A stretch of DNA of 60,539 bases from Anaerolinea sp. (GCA_029975965.1 JARKOV010000091.1:1-60539), one strand, 5' to 3'; positions 41,886 to 50,844 are shown, counted from the stretch's first letter. The notes: generated by a model not told the origin, from the sequence alone. Made by a program: numbers and translations.

Positions 41886-43244
41886 ATGCAAGCACGGCCA
41901 AAAAAGAGATTTGCCAACCTGTGGAAGAACATCCGCAGAGAAGCTCGCTGGCTGGCCCCAGGGATGGGGGTCAAGCGCTGGTTGTTGTTGATCGTCTTGG
42001 GCAACACCCTGCTTGGGGTCGGTTTTGCCATGTTGTTGCTGGATTTTTACCGCAACGCTCCCGATACGTGGTGGTTGCCGGCGTTATCTTTCCTCGCTTT
42101 GCGTTTTCTCACCCGTCCGCTGCGCGTGGTGATCTTTGGCGGGCTGGGGGTCGCCCTGTTGTTGATTGGCCTGTGGGGCTTCAACCGCTCGCTGTTAAAA
42201 CCGTTCCTCCAACCCGGGAAAAATGTGCTGGATTCCGTTTCAGCTTACCGCAAGCGCGAGCGTGGGCCAAAGATTGTGGCCATGGGGGGCGGCACGGGCC
42301 TTTCCACGCTGTTGCGAGGGTTGAAAGGGTACACCTTTAACCTCTCCGCTATCGTCACCATGGCGGACGACGGCGGCTCGTCTGGCGAGCTGCGGCGCAG
42401 CCTGGGAGTGCTCCCTCCGGGAGACATTCGCCACTGCCTGACCGCGCTGGCGGACGACGAAACCTTGATGGGGCAGCTCTTCCAGTATCGTTTTGCCGCC
42501 GGGAACGGCCTTTCAGGGCACTCGCTTGGCAACCTGCTCATCACGGCTCTGGCCGAAATTACCGGCAGCTTCGAGGAAGGGGTGGCAGAGTCGGGGCGAG
42601 TCCTGGCGGTGAGGGGGCAGGTTTTACCCGCCACCTTGCATGATGTCAGCCTTGTCGCTGATATCCAGGTCGCGGAAACCGCTCAGGATGTGCGCGTGAC
42701 CGGTGAGAGCAAAATACCCAAGGCGGCCGGTCGTATCCGGCGCGTGTGGCTGGAGCCCGACAATCCGTTGGCTTATCCCCCGGCTGTGCAGGCCATCCTC
42801 AATGCAGATCTCATCCTGGTCGGTCCGGGCAGCCTGTACACCAGCATCTTGCCCGATCTGCTGGTCCCGGATATCGCCGAGGCGTTGCGGGCCACCCGTG
42901 CCTTGAAATTCTTCGTGTGCAATGTGGCAACGCAGCAGGGCGAGACGGACGGATACGACTGTTATCAGCATGTGCGCACGATCGAAAAGCACATTGGCGG
43001 CGGGATTTTCGACCTGGTGCTGTGCAATAATAATTTCGCCGGAAACCTGCCCCCCGGGGTGCAGTGGGTGAAGCCCACCGAGAGCCTGGAGCAGGAATAT
43101 CCCTCCTATGTAACCGACCTGGTTGACCAGGCAAACCCCTGGCGCCATGATCCCGCCAGGTTGGCGGAGGTGGTGATGGACCTGTTCTACGAGCGAACCG
43201 GCCCTTTGTTGTCTCGTGAAAATTCGAACAATCCCGAAAACTGA
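41886..43244 (+). CDS. yvcK: YvcK/CofD-like gluconeogenesis factor with membrane-anchor N terminus
   Basis: A 452-residue protein. Residues about 30-115 carry two or three hydrophobic segments (WLLLIVLGNTLLGVGFAMLL; VVIFGGLGVALLLIGL). The remainder is a YvcK/GlmR-type domain related to CofD, with AMGGGTGLSTLLRGLK, VTMADDGGSSGELRR, LPPGDIRHCL, GNLLITAL and GPGSLYTSILPDLL. YvcK is needed for growth on gluconeogenic carbon and for wall precursor supply in Firmicutes and binds UDP-sugars; transfer of that role here is inference. The ATG at 41886 is fixed by the promoter, since an earlier TTG start falls on the -35 box. gap and pgk lie downstream. Confidence 0.9.
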   Translation: MQARPKKRFANLWKNIRREARWLAPGMGVKRWLLLIVLGNTLLGVGFAMLLLDFYRNAPDTWWLPALSFLALRFLTRPLRVVIFGGLGVALLLIGLWGFNRSLLKPFLQPGKNVLDSVSAYRKRERGPKIVAMGGGTGLSTLLRGLKGYTFNLSAIVTMADDGGSSGELRRSLGVLPPGDIRHCLTALADDETLMGQLFQYRFAAGNGLSGHSLGNLLITALAEITGSFEEGVAESGRVLAVRGQVLPATLHDVSLVADIQVAETAQDVRVTGESKIPKAAGRIRRVWLEPDNPLAYPPAVQAILNADLILVGPGSLYTSILPDLLVPDIAEALRATRALKFFVCNVATQQGETDGYDCYQHVRTIEKHIGGGIFDLVLCNNNFAGNLPPGVQWVKPTESLEQEYPSYVTDLVDQANPWRHDPARLAEVVMDLFYERTGPLLSRENSNNPEN

Positions 43245-43387
43245 TTTTCGTTTATAATTATGTGGGTCAGAGCCCGGCGGAGATACCAACCCCGGGTTTC
43301 TGCGGAAAATATCGGACATTTCCCAACAACCCATGAGCATGCCACCGGCATGTGAAGATAAGTTTATTCTCTCGAGGAGGATTTTCA
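43245..43387 (+). promoter_or_regulatory. gap promoter -10 and 5' leader
   Basis: TATAAT occurs at 43253-43258 without a good -35. The leader has a small hairpin CATGCC-AC-GGCATG (about 43338-43352) and an imperfect GC-rich stem before it. No known riboswitch class is recognised. Confidence 0.45.
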
Positions 43388-44440
43388 ATGACTACGAAAG
43401 TTGGTATCAATGGGTTCGGTCGCATCGGTCGCCAGGTTCTCAAGGCGATCATGGAAAGACATCCCGGCGAACTGGAAGTTGTGGCGGTCAATGATTTATT
43501 CGATGCGAAGACGAACGCCCACCTGTTCAAATATGACTCGAACTACGGCATATATCCGGGAACGGTGGAAGTTGTCGGTTCGGACCTGGTGGTGGACGGC
43601 AAGGTGGTGAAAGTCCTGGCTGAAAAAGACCCCGCGAAACTGCCCTGGAAAGATTTGGGCGTGGATATCGTGGTGGAATCGACCGGCATTTTCACCGATG
43701 CCAAAGGCGATCCTGCCAAGGGCAAAGCCGGCGCCGATGCGCACATCGTTGCGGGCGGCGCGAAGAAAGTGATTATCTCAGCTCCCGCGAAAAACGAAGA
43801 TCTGACCGTGGTGATGGGCGTCAACGAGGATAAGTACGATCCCTCAAAGCACCATGTCATCTCGAACGCTTCCTGCACCACCAACTGCCTTGCGCCCGCG
43901 GCGAAGATCGTACACGACCGCTTCAATATCTTAAGCGCGTTGATGACCACCATCCACAGCTACACCAACGACCAGGTGATTCTCGACCAGGGCCATAAGA
44001 AGGAAATGCGGCGATCGCGCGCCGCCGGGTTGAACATCATCCCGACCACCACCGGGGCTGCCAAGGCGGTCGCGCTGGTGATCCCCGAGCTGAAAGGCAA
44101 ATTCGACGGCTATTCGCTGCGCGTCCCGACCCCCACCGTATCGGTGGTCGATTTCGTGGCAAACGTCGAAAAACCAACCACCAAGGAAGAGTTGGTTGCG
44201 GCGTTCGTCGAAGCCGCGAATGGCCCGCTCAAGGGCATCCTGGGCGTTTCGACCGGCGAATACATGGACCCGTTGGTCTCGATGGACTTCAAAGGCGATT
44301 CGCGCTCCTCGATTGTCGACTTGCAGTACTGCGTGGTGATGGGCGGTACGATGGTCAAAGTGGTGACCTGGTACGATAACGAATGGGGTTACTCCTGCCG
44401 CACGGCCGATATGGCGGCACTGATGGCAAAGAAACTCTAG
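43388..44440 (+). CDS. gap: Glyceraldehyde-3-phosphate dehydrogenase
   Basis: A 350-residue type I GAPDH that oxidises glyceraldehyde 3-phosphate to 1,3-bisphosphoglycerate. The Rossmann motif is [11 protein letters not shown], the cofactor-selecting Asp in VAVNDLFD suggests NAD use, and the catalytic cysteine is in [12 protein letters not shown]. Later motifs include [12 protein letters not shown] and [19 protein letters not shown] site lies 8 nt before the ATG at 43388. A TATAAT at 43253-43258 suggests a leader of about 125 nt. A terminator separates the gene from pgk, so expression ratios of the two may differ. Confidence 0.97.
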   Translation: MTTKVGINGFGRIGRQVLKAIMERHPGELEVVAVNDLFDAKTNAHLFKYDSNYGIYPGTVEVVGSDLVVDGKVVKVLAEKDPAKLPWKDLGVDIVVESTGIFTDAKGDPAKGKAGADAHIVAGGAKKVIISAPAKNEDLTVVMGVNEDKYDPSKHHVISNASCTTNCLAPAAKIVHDRFNILSALMTTIHSYTNDQVILDQGHKKEMRRSRAAGLNIIPTTTGAAKAVALVIPELKGKFDGYSLRVPTPTVSVVDFVANVEKPTTKEELVAAFVEAANGPLKGILGVSTGEYMDPLVSMDFKGDSRSSIVDLQYCVVMGGTMVKVVTWYDNEWGYSCRTADMAALMAKKL

Positions 44441-44484
44441 ACGGGTGATCAGCTTCATGTTGTTGAAGGCGCGTCGATGAATTC

Positions 44485-44532
44485 TGGCGGTTAGCATCAG
44501 CCCAAAAAGCTGACCTGACCGCCACTTTTTTT
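44485..44532 (+). terminator. Intrinsic terminator between gap and pgk
   Basis: The outer stem is TGGCGGT (44485-44491) with ACCGCCA (44518-44524). An inner TCAGC/GCTGA stem and a T7 run at 44526-44532 complete a classic terminator. Confidence 0.85.
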
Positions 44533-44573
44533 GAGAGAATCAAATTTCTGGTTGGTTGCCAGCGGGAGGAGCT

Positions 44574-45749
44574 ATGTTCAACAAGAAATCGGTTCGTGAT
44601 GTGAATGTGCAGGGGAAGAAGGTGCTGGTGCGGGTGGATTTCAACGTGCCGATCAAAGACGGCGTTGTCCAGGATGACACGCGAGTCCGAGCGGCGATGC
44701 CGACCATCGAGTATTTGCTCGAAAAAGGCGCTGCGGTGATCCTGTTCTCGCACCTCGGCCGTCCGAAAGGCGGGCCAGATCCCAAGTATTCGATGAAACC
44801 GGTCGCCGATTACCTCGGTGGCCTGATGGGAAAGCCAGTTGCCTTCGCCGATGATTGTGTGGGCGAAACGGCAGCCAAACAGGCGGCTGCTCTCAAGCCG
44901 GGGGATGTGTTGGTGCTGGAGAACACGCGCTTCCATCCCGAAGAGGAGAAAAACGACCTGGAGCTCGCCAGGCAAATGGCGGCGCTGGCTGACCTCTACG
45001 TGAATGACGCATTCGGCAGCGCGCACCGCGCTCACTCATCCACCGAGGGCGTGGCGCGATTCCTGCCTGCTGTAGCCGGGTTCTTGATGGAAAAAGAAAT
45101 CCAATACCTGTCGCAGGCGATCGAGACTCCCAAACGCCCGTTCGTAGCCATTTTGGGCGGCGCGAAGGTCAGCGACAAGATCGGGGTGATCAAGAACCTG
45201 CTGCTCAAAGCAGATGCAATTTTGATCGGCGGCGGCATGGCAAACACTTTCTTCAAGGCCCAGGGGTACCCCGTGGGTGGATCGCTGGTGGAAGACGAGG
45301 TGCTCGAGCTGGCCAAGGAGTTGCTGGCTGAGGGCGGCACCAAGCTGCGCCTGCCGGTGGACGTGGTTATAGCGCAGGCTCTGGAAGAGGGCGCCGAATC
45401 CAAGGTGATGCCGGTCGGGCCGATTCCGGAAGGTTGGAAGATCCTCGATATTGGCCCCGAGACGGTCGAATCGTATGGCAAGGTGATTGCCAACGCGGCG
45501 ACGGTGGTGTGGAATGGCCCGATGGGGGTGTTCGAGGTGGGTTCTTTCGCCAAAGGCACCTTCGGCATTGCGGAGGCGATGGCGAAGAGCAAAGCGGTTA
45601 CAATCGTTGGTGGCGGCGACTCCGCCTCGGCGATCCAGAAATCTGGCCTGGCGGACAAGATCACCCATATTTCGACCGGCGGTGGCGCTTCGCTCGAGAT
45701 GCTCGAGGGGCTGGTCCTGCCGGGCGTGGCAGCCCTGCAAGATCTTTAA
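44574..45749 (+). CDS. pgk: Phosphoglycerate kinase
   Basis: A 391-residue kinase that makes ATP from 1,3-bisphosphoglycerate. Motifs are [22 protein letters not shown], the central [15 protein letters not shown], the hinge region [16 protein letters not shown], and the nucleotide site [11 protein letters not shown] and [18 protein letters not shown] site precedes the ATG at 44574. It follows gap after an intrinsic terminator and ends before an 18-bp hairpin, so it may be expressed from its own promoter plus read-through. Confidence 0.97.
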   Translation: MFNKKSVRDVNVQGKKVLVRVDFNVPIKDGVVQDDTRVRAAMPTIEYLLEKGAAVILFSHLGRPKGGPDPKYSMKPVADYLGGLMGKPVAFADDCVGETAAKQAAALKPGDVLVLENTRFHPEEEKNDLELARQMAALADLYVNDAFGSAHRAHSSTEGVARFLPAVAGFLMEKEIQYLSQAIETPKRPFVAILGGAKVSDKIGVIKNLLLKADAILIGGGMANTFFKAQGYPVGGSLVEDEVLELAKELLAEGGTKLRLPVDVVIAQALEEGAESKVMPVGPIPEGWKILDIGPETVESYGKVIANAATVVWNGPMGVFEVGSFAKGTFGIAEAMAKSKAVTIVGGGDSASAIQKSGLADKITHISTGGGASLEMLEGLVLPGVAALQDL

Positions 45750-45759
45750 GCTGGTGTTT

Positions 45760-45800
45760 TCATCGTGTTACAGGTGCAAATCGCGCCTGTAACACGATGA
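45760..45800. terminator. 18-bp hairpin after pgk
   Basis: Arms 45760-45777 and 45783-45800 pair with one wobble around a 5-nt loop. A TTTT run precedes the left arm, so it can end transcripts in the minus direction as well; for pgk it lies 10 nt past the stop. Confidence 0.8.
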
Positions 45801-45817
45801 ACCGGGTAATCCAGAAC

Positions 45818-45846
45818 TGGACAAAAATTTCACACTGGGGTAAAAT
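45818..45846 (+). promoter_or_regulatory. rpsT: rpsT promoter
   Basis: TGGACA (45818-45823), a 17-nt spacer and TAAAAT (45841-45846) match the sigma-70 consensus well. The leader would be about 35 nt and contains a GGAGG site. Confidence 0.75.
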
Positions 45847-45887
45847 CTACCTTCGCGATTGTTGAACTTTCTTGGAGGAATGGTAAG

Positions 45888-46154
45888 TTGGCGAATATCA
45901 AGTCTCAAATTAAACGTAACCGGCAGAATGAAAAACGACGACTGCGCAACCGTGTTTTCCGCGGGCGAGCGCGCACTTTCGTCGCCAAAGCGCGAACTGC
46001 TTTGGAAAATTCTGGCGCAGAGGAAGCGAAAGCTGCCGTTCTGGATGCGGTCAGCGCCCTGGACCGAGCCGCTGAAAAGGGTGTCATTCATAAAAATAAC
46101 GCCGCTCGCCGCAAGAGCCGCCTGATGAAGCGCCTTGCAGCCCTGGCAAAGTAA
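45888..46154 (+). CDS. rpsT: 30S ribosomal protein S20
   Basis: An 88-residue basic protein that binds 16S rRNA in the small subunit body. The N terminus ANIKSQIKRNRQNEKRR, the middle TFVAKARTAL and the C-terminal VIHKNNAARRKSRLMKRL are characteristic. The start codon is TTG (45888) with a GGAGG site 9 nt upstream; an ORF in another frame that begins 29 nt earlier is a shadow. In several bacteria S20 has a weak start codon used for autoregulation, so the TTG may serve that purpose. A terminator-like structure follows. Confidence 0.95.
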   Translation: MANIKSQIKRNRQNEKRRLRNRVFRGRARTFVAKARTALENSGAEEAKAAVLDAVSALDRAAEKGVIHKNNAARRKSRLMKRLAALAK

Positions 46155-46166
46155 TCCTTGTTCGAT

Positions 46167-46253
46167 CCCCGGGAACCCCCGGGTGAGCTTTGTCGCTCAA
46201 GGTCCGCCCCTTAGGAGGGCGACGGCAGCGGGAGTAGAATCTCCCGCTTTTTT
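46167..46253 (+). ncRNA. Multi-hairpin element ending in an intrinsic terminator, between rpsT and argS
   Basis: Four consecutive stems can be drawn: CCCGGG-AAC-CCCGGG region (46167-46183), TGAGC/GCTCA (46184-46199), CGCCC/GGGCG (46205-46221) and AGCGGGAG/CTCCCGCT (46227-46248) followed by T5 to 46253. It might simply end rpsT, but the ordered stems also resemble a leader attenuator of argS. It lacks the T-box signature. Confidence 0.45.
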
Positions 46254-46308
46254 CATTCAAGGGTAGGTTGCGCCGCTGATGATGCGGTTTGTGTTCAGGA
46301 GCTGGAAC

Positions 46309-48087
46309 ATGTTCGAGACTGAACAAAAATTTGTCGAGGATCGGATCCTGGCATATTGCCGGGAGAAAGGCTTGCCCGAACCCAGGCTGGCCTGGGGTTG
46401 GATTCCGTTTAACGGTCACTGGGGGATCGCAACCTCGTTTTTCCAACTCGCCGCACAAGAAGCGCGTGCTACCGGCTCGAAGGTGAACGTCAATCAGCGA
46501 GCGACCGAATTGGCCGGGCAAATCGCAGAGTATCTGGGCACGCCTGCCGGGTTCGAACGGGTTGAACCGGTCAACGGTTACCTGAACCTGTATTTTTCCA
46601 CAACCGAGTATGCCCGGCATGTGATCGATGCGGTCCTCGACCAGGGCGCACAATTCGGCCAAGGCGAGCAAAAACACGAACGCGTGATGGTGGAGTTCTC
46701 CCAGCCCAACACCCACAAAGCGTTTCATGTCGGGCACCTGCGCTCGGCCATCCTGGGTGATACGCTGTGCCGCATTCTGGAGTGCGCGGGATATGATGTG
46801 GTGCGCGCCAATTATCCCGGCGACATTGGCCTGCATGTGATCAAGTGGTTGTGGAACTACATGAAGCACCACAACGGCGAGCGCCCCGAAAAAGATATCA
46901 CCCGTTGGATGGGCGATATGTACGCAGAGGCTAACCGGCGGCTGGAGGAGCATCCCGAGTTCGAACCGGAAATCCGCGCGCTGTATGCTCGCTGGGACCA
47001 GCGTGACCCGGAAGTGGTCCGCTTGTGGGAAGAGACGCGCCAGTGGTCGCTGGACGGCTTTAACGAGATGTACGACCAGCTCGATATCAAGTTCGACCGG
47101 TATTACTTTAACAGCATGGTCGAGCATCCTGGCAAAGAGATGGTCGATGAGCTGATTGCCAAAGGCATCGCGCAGGACGAGCGCCCAAATGGGCCGGTGA
47201 TCGTGAAAATTGACGAACAACTGGGCCTGACCAGCGAGAAATTCCGCGTGCTGGTGGTGCTGCGCTCTGACAACACCGCCTTGTACGCCACTGAAGACCT
47301 TGCCCTGGCCAAACGCAAGTTTTCCGATTACCCCGACCTGGCGAAGTCTTACTACATCGTCGATGTGCGCCAATCCCTGCACTTCCAGCAGGTGTTCAAG
47401 ACGTTGGAACTGGCCGGGTATGATTGGGCTTCTCGCTGCCAGCATGTGCCGTACGAGCTTGTCACCCTTCCCGGAAATGTGGTGATCGCTTCGCGCGAAG
47501 GCAACGTGGTGTTGTTGGAGAACTTGATCCGCGAGGCGATGCAGCGGGCTTTGCAAGTGGTGGAAGAGAAAAACCCTGAGTTGGATGCCGATCAGAAAAT
47601 GGCGGTCGCCAGGGCGGTTGGCATTGGGGCGATCAAGTACCCCATGCTGGCGCGTGAAAACGCCAAGATAGTGACATTCGACTGGCAGGCCGCGCTGGAT
47701 TTCAACGGGCAGGCCGCCCCTTACATCCAATATGCGCATGTGCGCGCCAACAGCATTCTGCGCAAAGCCGGCGTGAGCGGGGTGAAAGGACTGCCCGGAC
47801 CGGTAGAGCTGGATTACGAGTTGGCCGGACCGGAAATTCAATTGATCGACCTGATTTCCCGGTTTCCCAAGGAGGTTCAGCGCGCCGCGGCCGAGCTTAA
47901 ACCGCTGCAGATTGCCAACATGGCCTACGAGATGGCGAAGACCTTCACCGACTTTTATAATGAATGCCCGGTGCTGGCTGCGGACGAGCCAGTGCGAACC
48001 GGCCGGCTGCGACTGGTGGCTGCGGCGCGGCAGGCGCTGGCGAACAGCCTCCGCTTGCTTGGAATCACCGCCCCGGAGGCGATGTGA
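46309..48087 (+). CDS. argS: Arginyl-tRNA synthetase
   Basis: A 592-residue class I synthetase that charges tRNA-Arg. The HIGH-type signature is FHVGHLRSAILGD within VEFSQPNTHKAFHVGHL, and the KMSK-equivalent region reads VIASREGNVVLLENL; loss of the first Lys is common in ArgS. An N-terminal Add-1 domain is visible (FFQLAAQEAR to LNLYFS), and the C-terminal DALR anticodon-binding domain contains ANMAYEMAKTFTDFYNECPVL. I chose the ATG at 46309 because of the AGGAG site 7 nt upstream; an ATG 10 codons earlier is open. A long antisense open frame covers the whole gene and is not real. Confidence 0.96.
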   Translation: MFETEQKFVEDRILAYCREKGLPEPRLAWGWIPFNGHWGIATSFFQLAAQEARATGSKVNVNQRATELAGQIAEYLGTPAGFERVEPVNGYLNLYFSTTEYARHVIDAVLDQGAQFGQGEQKHERVMVEFSQPNTHKAFHVGHLRSAILGDTLCRILECAGYDVVRANYPGDIGLHVIKWLWNYMKHHNGERPEKDITRWMGDMYAEANRRLEEHPEFEPEIRALYARWDQRDPEVVRLWEETRQWSLDGFNEMYDQLDIKFDRYYFNSMVEHPGKEMVDELIAKGIAQDERPNGPVIVKIDEQLGLTSEKFRVLVVLRSDNTALYATEDLALAKRKFSDYPDLAKSYYIVDVRQSLHFQQVFKTLELAGYDWASRCQHVPYELVTLPGNVVIASREGNVVLLENLIREAMQRALQVVEEKNPELDADQKMAVARAVGIGAIKYPMLARENAKIVTFDWQAALDFNGQAAPYIQYAHVRANSILRKAGVSGVKGLPGPVELDYELAGPEIQLIDLISRFPKEVQRAAAELKPLQIANMAYEMAKTFTDFYNECPVLAADEPVRTGRLRLVAAARQALANSLRLLGITAPEAM

Positions 48088-48179
48088 CAAATCACGAACA
48101 CCCCACGCGACACCCTGGAAAGGGTGCCTGTTAACTCGAGCCCGTTCATTCCACCATTCTCAAGGAGTGTGAAAATACC

Positions 48180-49502
48180 ATGACCCCGATACGAACGATC
48201 ATCATGGGCGCAGCAGGACGCGATTTCCACAATTTCAACGTTTTTTTCCGCGATAACCCGGCTTACCAGGTGGTCGCCTTCACTGCCACGCAGATTCCAA
48301 ACATCGAAGGTCGAAAGTATCCCGCGGAGCTGGCCGGGAAACTCTACCCGGATGGGGTTGCGATCTATCCCGAAAGTGACCTGGTGCGCTTGATCAAAGA
48401 ATTGCGGGCCGACCAGGTGGTGTTTGCTTACAGCGACGTGCCGCATGAATACGTCATGCACAAAGCCTCGGTCGCCCTGGCAGCCGGAGCAGATTTTCGC
48501 CTGATGGGGATGAAAGATACCCAGTTGAAGTCGACCAAGCCGGTTGTTTCGGTCTGCGCGGTGCGCACCGGTTCCGGTAAAAGCCAGACTACGCGGCGCG
48601 TCTCGCTGATCTTGCGCGACCTGGGCTACAAGGTGGCCGCTATCCGCCATCCCATGCCATACGGTGACCTGGTGAAGCAGGCTGTGCAGCGCTTCGCCGA
48701 TTATGCTGACCTGGACCGCCATGAATGCACCATCGAGGAGCGCGAGGAATACGAGCCGCACCTGGATAACGGGGTGATCGTTTATGCGGGCGTGGATTAC
48801 GAGCGCATCTTGCGCCAGGCGGAACAAGAGGTCGACATTGTCCTGTGGGATGGCGGTAACAACGACTTTCCTTTTTACCAGTCCGACCTGGCGATCGTCG
48901 TCGCCGACCCGCACCGCCCCGGCCACGAGCTGGCTTACCACCCCGGTGAAACCAACGTTCGCTCGGCCGATGTGTTCGTGATCAACAAGGTGGATACTGC
49001 TTCGCCTGAGAACGTGATCCGGGTGAGGGAGAACCTTTTCAGTGCCAACCCATCCGCGGTGATCATCGAGGCGGCTTCACCTTTGTATGTGGCCGACCCC
49101 GCTGCGATTCGAGGCAAGCGGGTGCTGGTCATCGAAGATGGCCCGACGCTGACGCACGGGGAAATGAGCTATGGGGCGGGATGGGTGGCAGCCCGCCGTT
49201 TCGGGGCGGCAGAGATCGTCGATCCGCGCCCCTATGCGGTGGGGACGATCGTGGATACCTACCACAAGTATCCCACCACCGGGGCGATTCTTCCGGCGAT
49301 GGGTTATGGCGATGCGCAGACGCGCGATCTCGAACAGACGATCGCCAATGCGCCGGTTGACCTGGTGATCTCGGCGACGCCGATCGACCTGACGCGCGTG
49401 ATCAAGGTGACCAAACCGATGCAGCGCGTGCGCTACGAGCTGGAAGAGATCGGTCAACCCGATCTGGTGAGCATCCTGACCCAGAAATTTGGGCGTAAAT
49501 AA
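48180..49502 (+). CDS. Cyclic 2,3-diphosphoglycerate synthetase-like GTPase (COG2403 type)
   Basis: A 440-residue P-loop protein related to the methanogen cyclic 2,3-diphosphoglycerate synthetase, CpgS. An N-terminal Rossmann-like region (IMGAAGRDFHNFN) is followed by a P loop (AVRTGSGKSQTTRRV, about 125-139), AAIRHPMPYGDLV, LWDGGNNDFPFYQSDLAIVVADP and VINKVD (NKxD, guanine recognition). Bacterial members have no established role. In this window gap and pgk lie only 4-5 kb upstream on the same strand, which is compatible with a phosphoglycerate-related substrate but does not prove it. An AAGGAG site precedes the ATG at a rather long spacing. Confidence 0.82.
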   Translation: MTPIRTIIMGAAGRDFHNFNVFFRDNPAYQVVAFTATQIPNIEGRKYPAELAGKLYPDGVAIYPESDLVRLIKELRADQVVFAYSDVPHEYVMHKASVALAAGADFRLMGMKDTQLKSTKPVVSVCAVRTGSGKSQTTRRVSLILRDLGYKVAAIRHPMPYGDLVKQAVQRFADYADLDRHECTIEEREEYEPHLDNGVIVYAGVDYERILRQAEQEVDIVLWDGGNNDFPFYQSDLAIVVADPHRPGHELAYHPGETNVRSADVFVINKVDTASPENVIRVRENLFSANPSAVIIEAASPLYVADPAAIRGKRVLVIEDGPTLTHGEMSYGAGWVAARRFGAAEIVDPRPYAVGTIVDTYHKYPTTGAILPAMGYGDAQTRDLEQTIANAPVDLVISATPIDLTRVIKVTKPMQRVRYELEEIGQPDLVSILTQKFGRK

Positions 49503-49563
49503 TCGCATTGATTTGAAAATCCAACCGCGGGCCATTGGTTCGCTCGTGGTTGGATTTCTCCGT

Positions 49564-49569
49564 TAAAAT
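49564..49569 (+). promoter_or_regulatory. obgE -10 box next to the start codon
   Basis: TAAAAT ends 6 nt before the obgE ATG at 49576. A leaderless transcript is predicted; no -35 match is obvious. Confidence 0.5.
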
Positions 49570-49575
49570 AAGTTT

Positions 49576-50841
49576 ATGTTTGTAGATGAAACTCGGATTT
49601 TTGTCAGTGCCGGACGCGGTGGAGATGGGATGGTGCATTTCCACCGCGAAAAATTCGTCCCGCGCGGTGGGCCGGATGGCGGCGATGGCGGGCGCGGCGG
49701 CGACGTGGTCTTTGAAGCACGCCATACCCTCAACACGCTGGTCTCTTTCCGTTACAAGTCCAGGTACCAGGCGGATCATGGAGGGCGCGGCGGGCCGAAT
49801 AACATGACGGGCAAATCGGCCAAAGACCTGGTCATTCCGGTGCCGCCCGGCACGATGGTCTTTGACCTGGACAGCGGCGAGTTACTCGGCGACCTGACCG
49901 AGCATGGCCAGCGGTTGGTCGTTGCCCGCGGTGGACGCGGCGGGAGGGGCAACCAGCATTTCGCCACGCCGAGCAACCAGGCGCCGAAGATGGCGGAAAA
50001 AGGCGAGCCCGGACAGGAACGCTCGCTCCGCCTGGAGCTCAAGCTGATCGCAGATGTTGGAATCGTGGGTATGCCCAACGCAGGAAAATCCAGCCTGCTG
50101 GCGGCGGTGACCAACGCCGATCCAAAGATCGCCGATTACCCCTTTACCACGCTCGAGCCAAACCTTGGGGTAGCCGAGTTGAACATGGACACCACCGTCA
50201 TCCTGGCGGACATCCCCGGTCTGATCGAGGGCGCGCACCGCGGGGTGGGCCTTGGCGACACCTTCTTGCGCCACATTCAGCGCACGCGGGTCTTGATCCA
50301 CATGCTGGATGGTCTCTCCGAGGATCCCCTCGCCGACGTCTCTCAGATCAACAGCGAGCTGGCTCTGTTCGATGCGAAGCTCGCCGAAAAACCCCAGATC
50401 ATCGCATACAACAAAATCGACCTACCGGAGGTGGCTGAACGCTGGCCCAGGGTAAAAAAGGAGCTCGAGAAACGCGGCTTCCGGGTGATGGCGATTTCTG
50501 CCATGGCCCGCACTGGCACGCAGGATTTGCTGTGGAAGGTGGTCGAACTGCTCCAGACCGCGCCGGAACCTTCATTGCCCCGCAGTGCGGAGCTGCCGGT
50601 TTACCGCCTGGAGGAAGATCCCAAGTCGTTTACCATCGAGCGCATTGCCGAGGGCTGGCGTGTGCGCAGCGCAGCGCTGGAGCGAGCGGCGGAAATGACC
50701 TATTGGGAGTACGAGGCGCCGGTACGTCGCTTCCAAAAGATGATCGAGACTTTGGGGGTCGACAAAGCCTTGCGTGAAGCCGGCGTGCAAGAAGGGGACA
50801 CGGTTTTCATCGGTGATTACGAACTGGAATGGCAGGATTAA
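49576..50841 (+). CDS. obgE: GTPase ObgE/CgtA
   Basis: A 421-residue Obg GTPase, a late 50S assembly and stress factor. The glycine-rich Obg fold covers residues 1-158 (FVSAGRGGDGMVHFHREKF, GGPDGGDGGRGGDV). The G domain has GMPNAGKSSLL (G1), DYPFTT (G2), DIPGLIEGAHRG (G3), NKID (G4) and the SAMA-like G5 motif. A C-terminal OCT domain (from about residue 345, FTIERIAEGWRV) completes the Firmicutes/actinobacterial arrangement. The message is probably leaderless (-10 box 6 nt before ATG). nadD follows with a 3-nt gap, so the two are coupled. Confidence 0.97.
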   Translation: MFVDETRIFVSAGRGGDGMVHFHREKFVPRGGPDGGDGGRGGDVVFEARHTLNTLVSFRYKSRYQADHGGRGGPNNMTGKSAKDLVIPVPPGTMVFDLDSGELLGDLTEHGQRLVVARGGRGGRGNQHFATPSNQAPKMAEKGEPGQERSLRLELKLIADVGIVGMPNAGKSSLLAAVTNADPKIADYPFTTLEPNLGVAELNMDTTVILADIPGLIEGAHRGVGLGDTFLRHIQRTRVLIHMLDGLSEDPLADVSQINSELALFDAKLAEKPQIIAYNKIDLPEVAERWPRVKKELEKRGFRVMAISAMARTGTQDLLWKVVELLQTAPEPSLPRSAELPVYRLEEDPKSFTIERIAEGWRVRSAALERAAEMTYWEYEAPVRRFQKMIETLGVDKALREAGVQEGDTVFIGDYELEWQD

Positions 50842-50844
50842 CCG

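Noticed and set aside
41639..42031. A 130-codon minus-strand frame in the ROK-yvcK gap
   Set aside because: It overlaps the yvcK promoter and 5' coding end, has irregular composition, and lacks any known motif.
46167..46253. T-box riboswitch for argS
   Set aside because: The conserved T-box and the UGGN bulge are absent, and I cannot align the specifier loop. It is reported only as an unassigned structured element.
46084..48090. A 668-codon open frame antisense to argS
   Set aside because: It mirrors argS codon by codon, has no ribosome-binding site or promoter, and its product has no recognisable motif. Strong third-position bias in argS explains the open antisense frame.
47955..48941. A 328-codon minus-strand frame over argS and the CpgS-like gene
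   Set aside because: It is an antisense shadow across two well-supported genes, without its own start signals.
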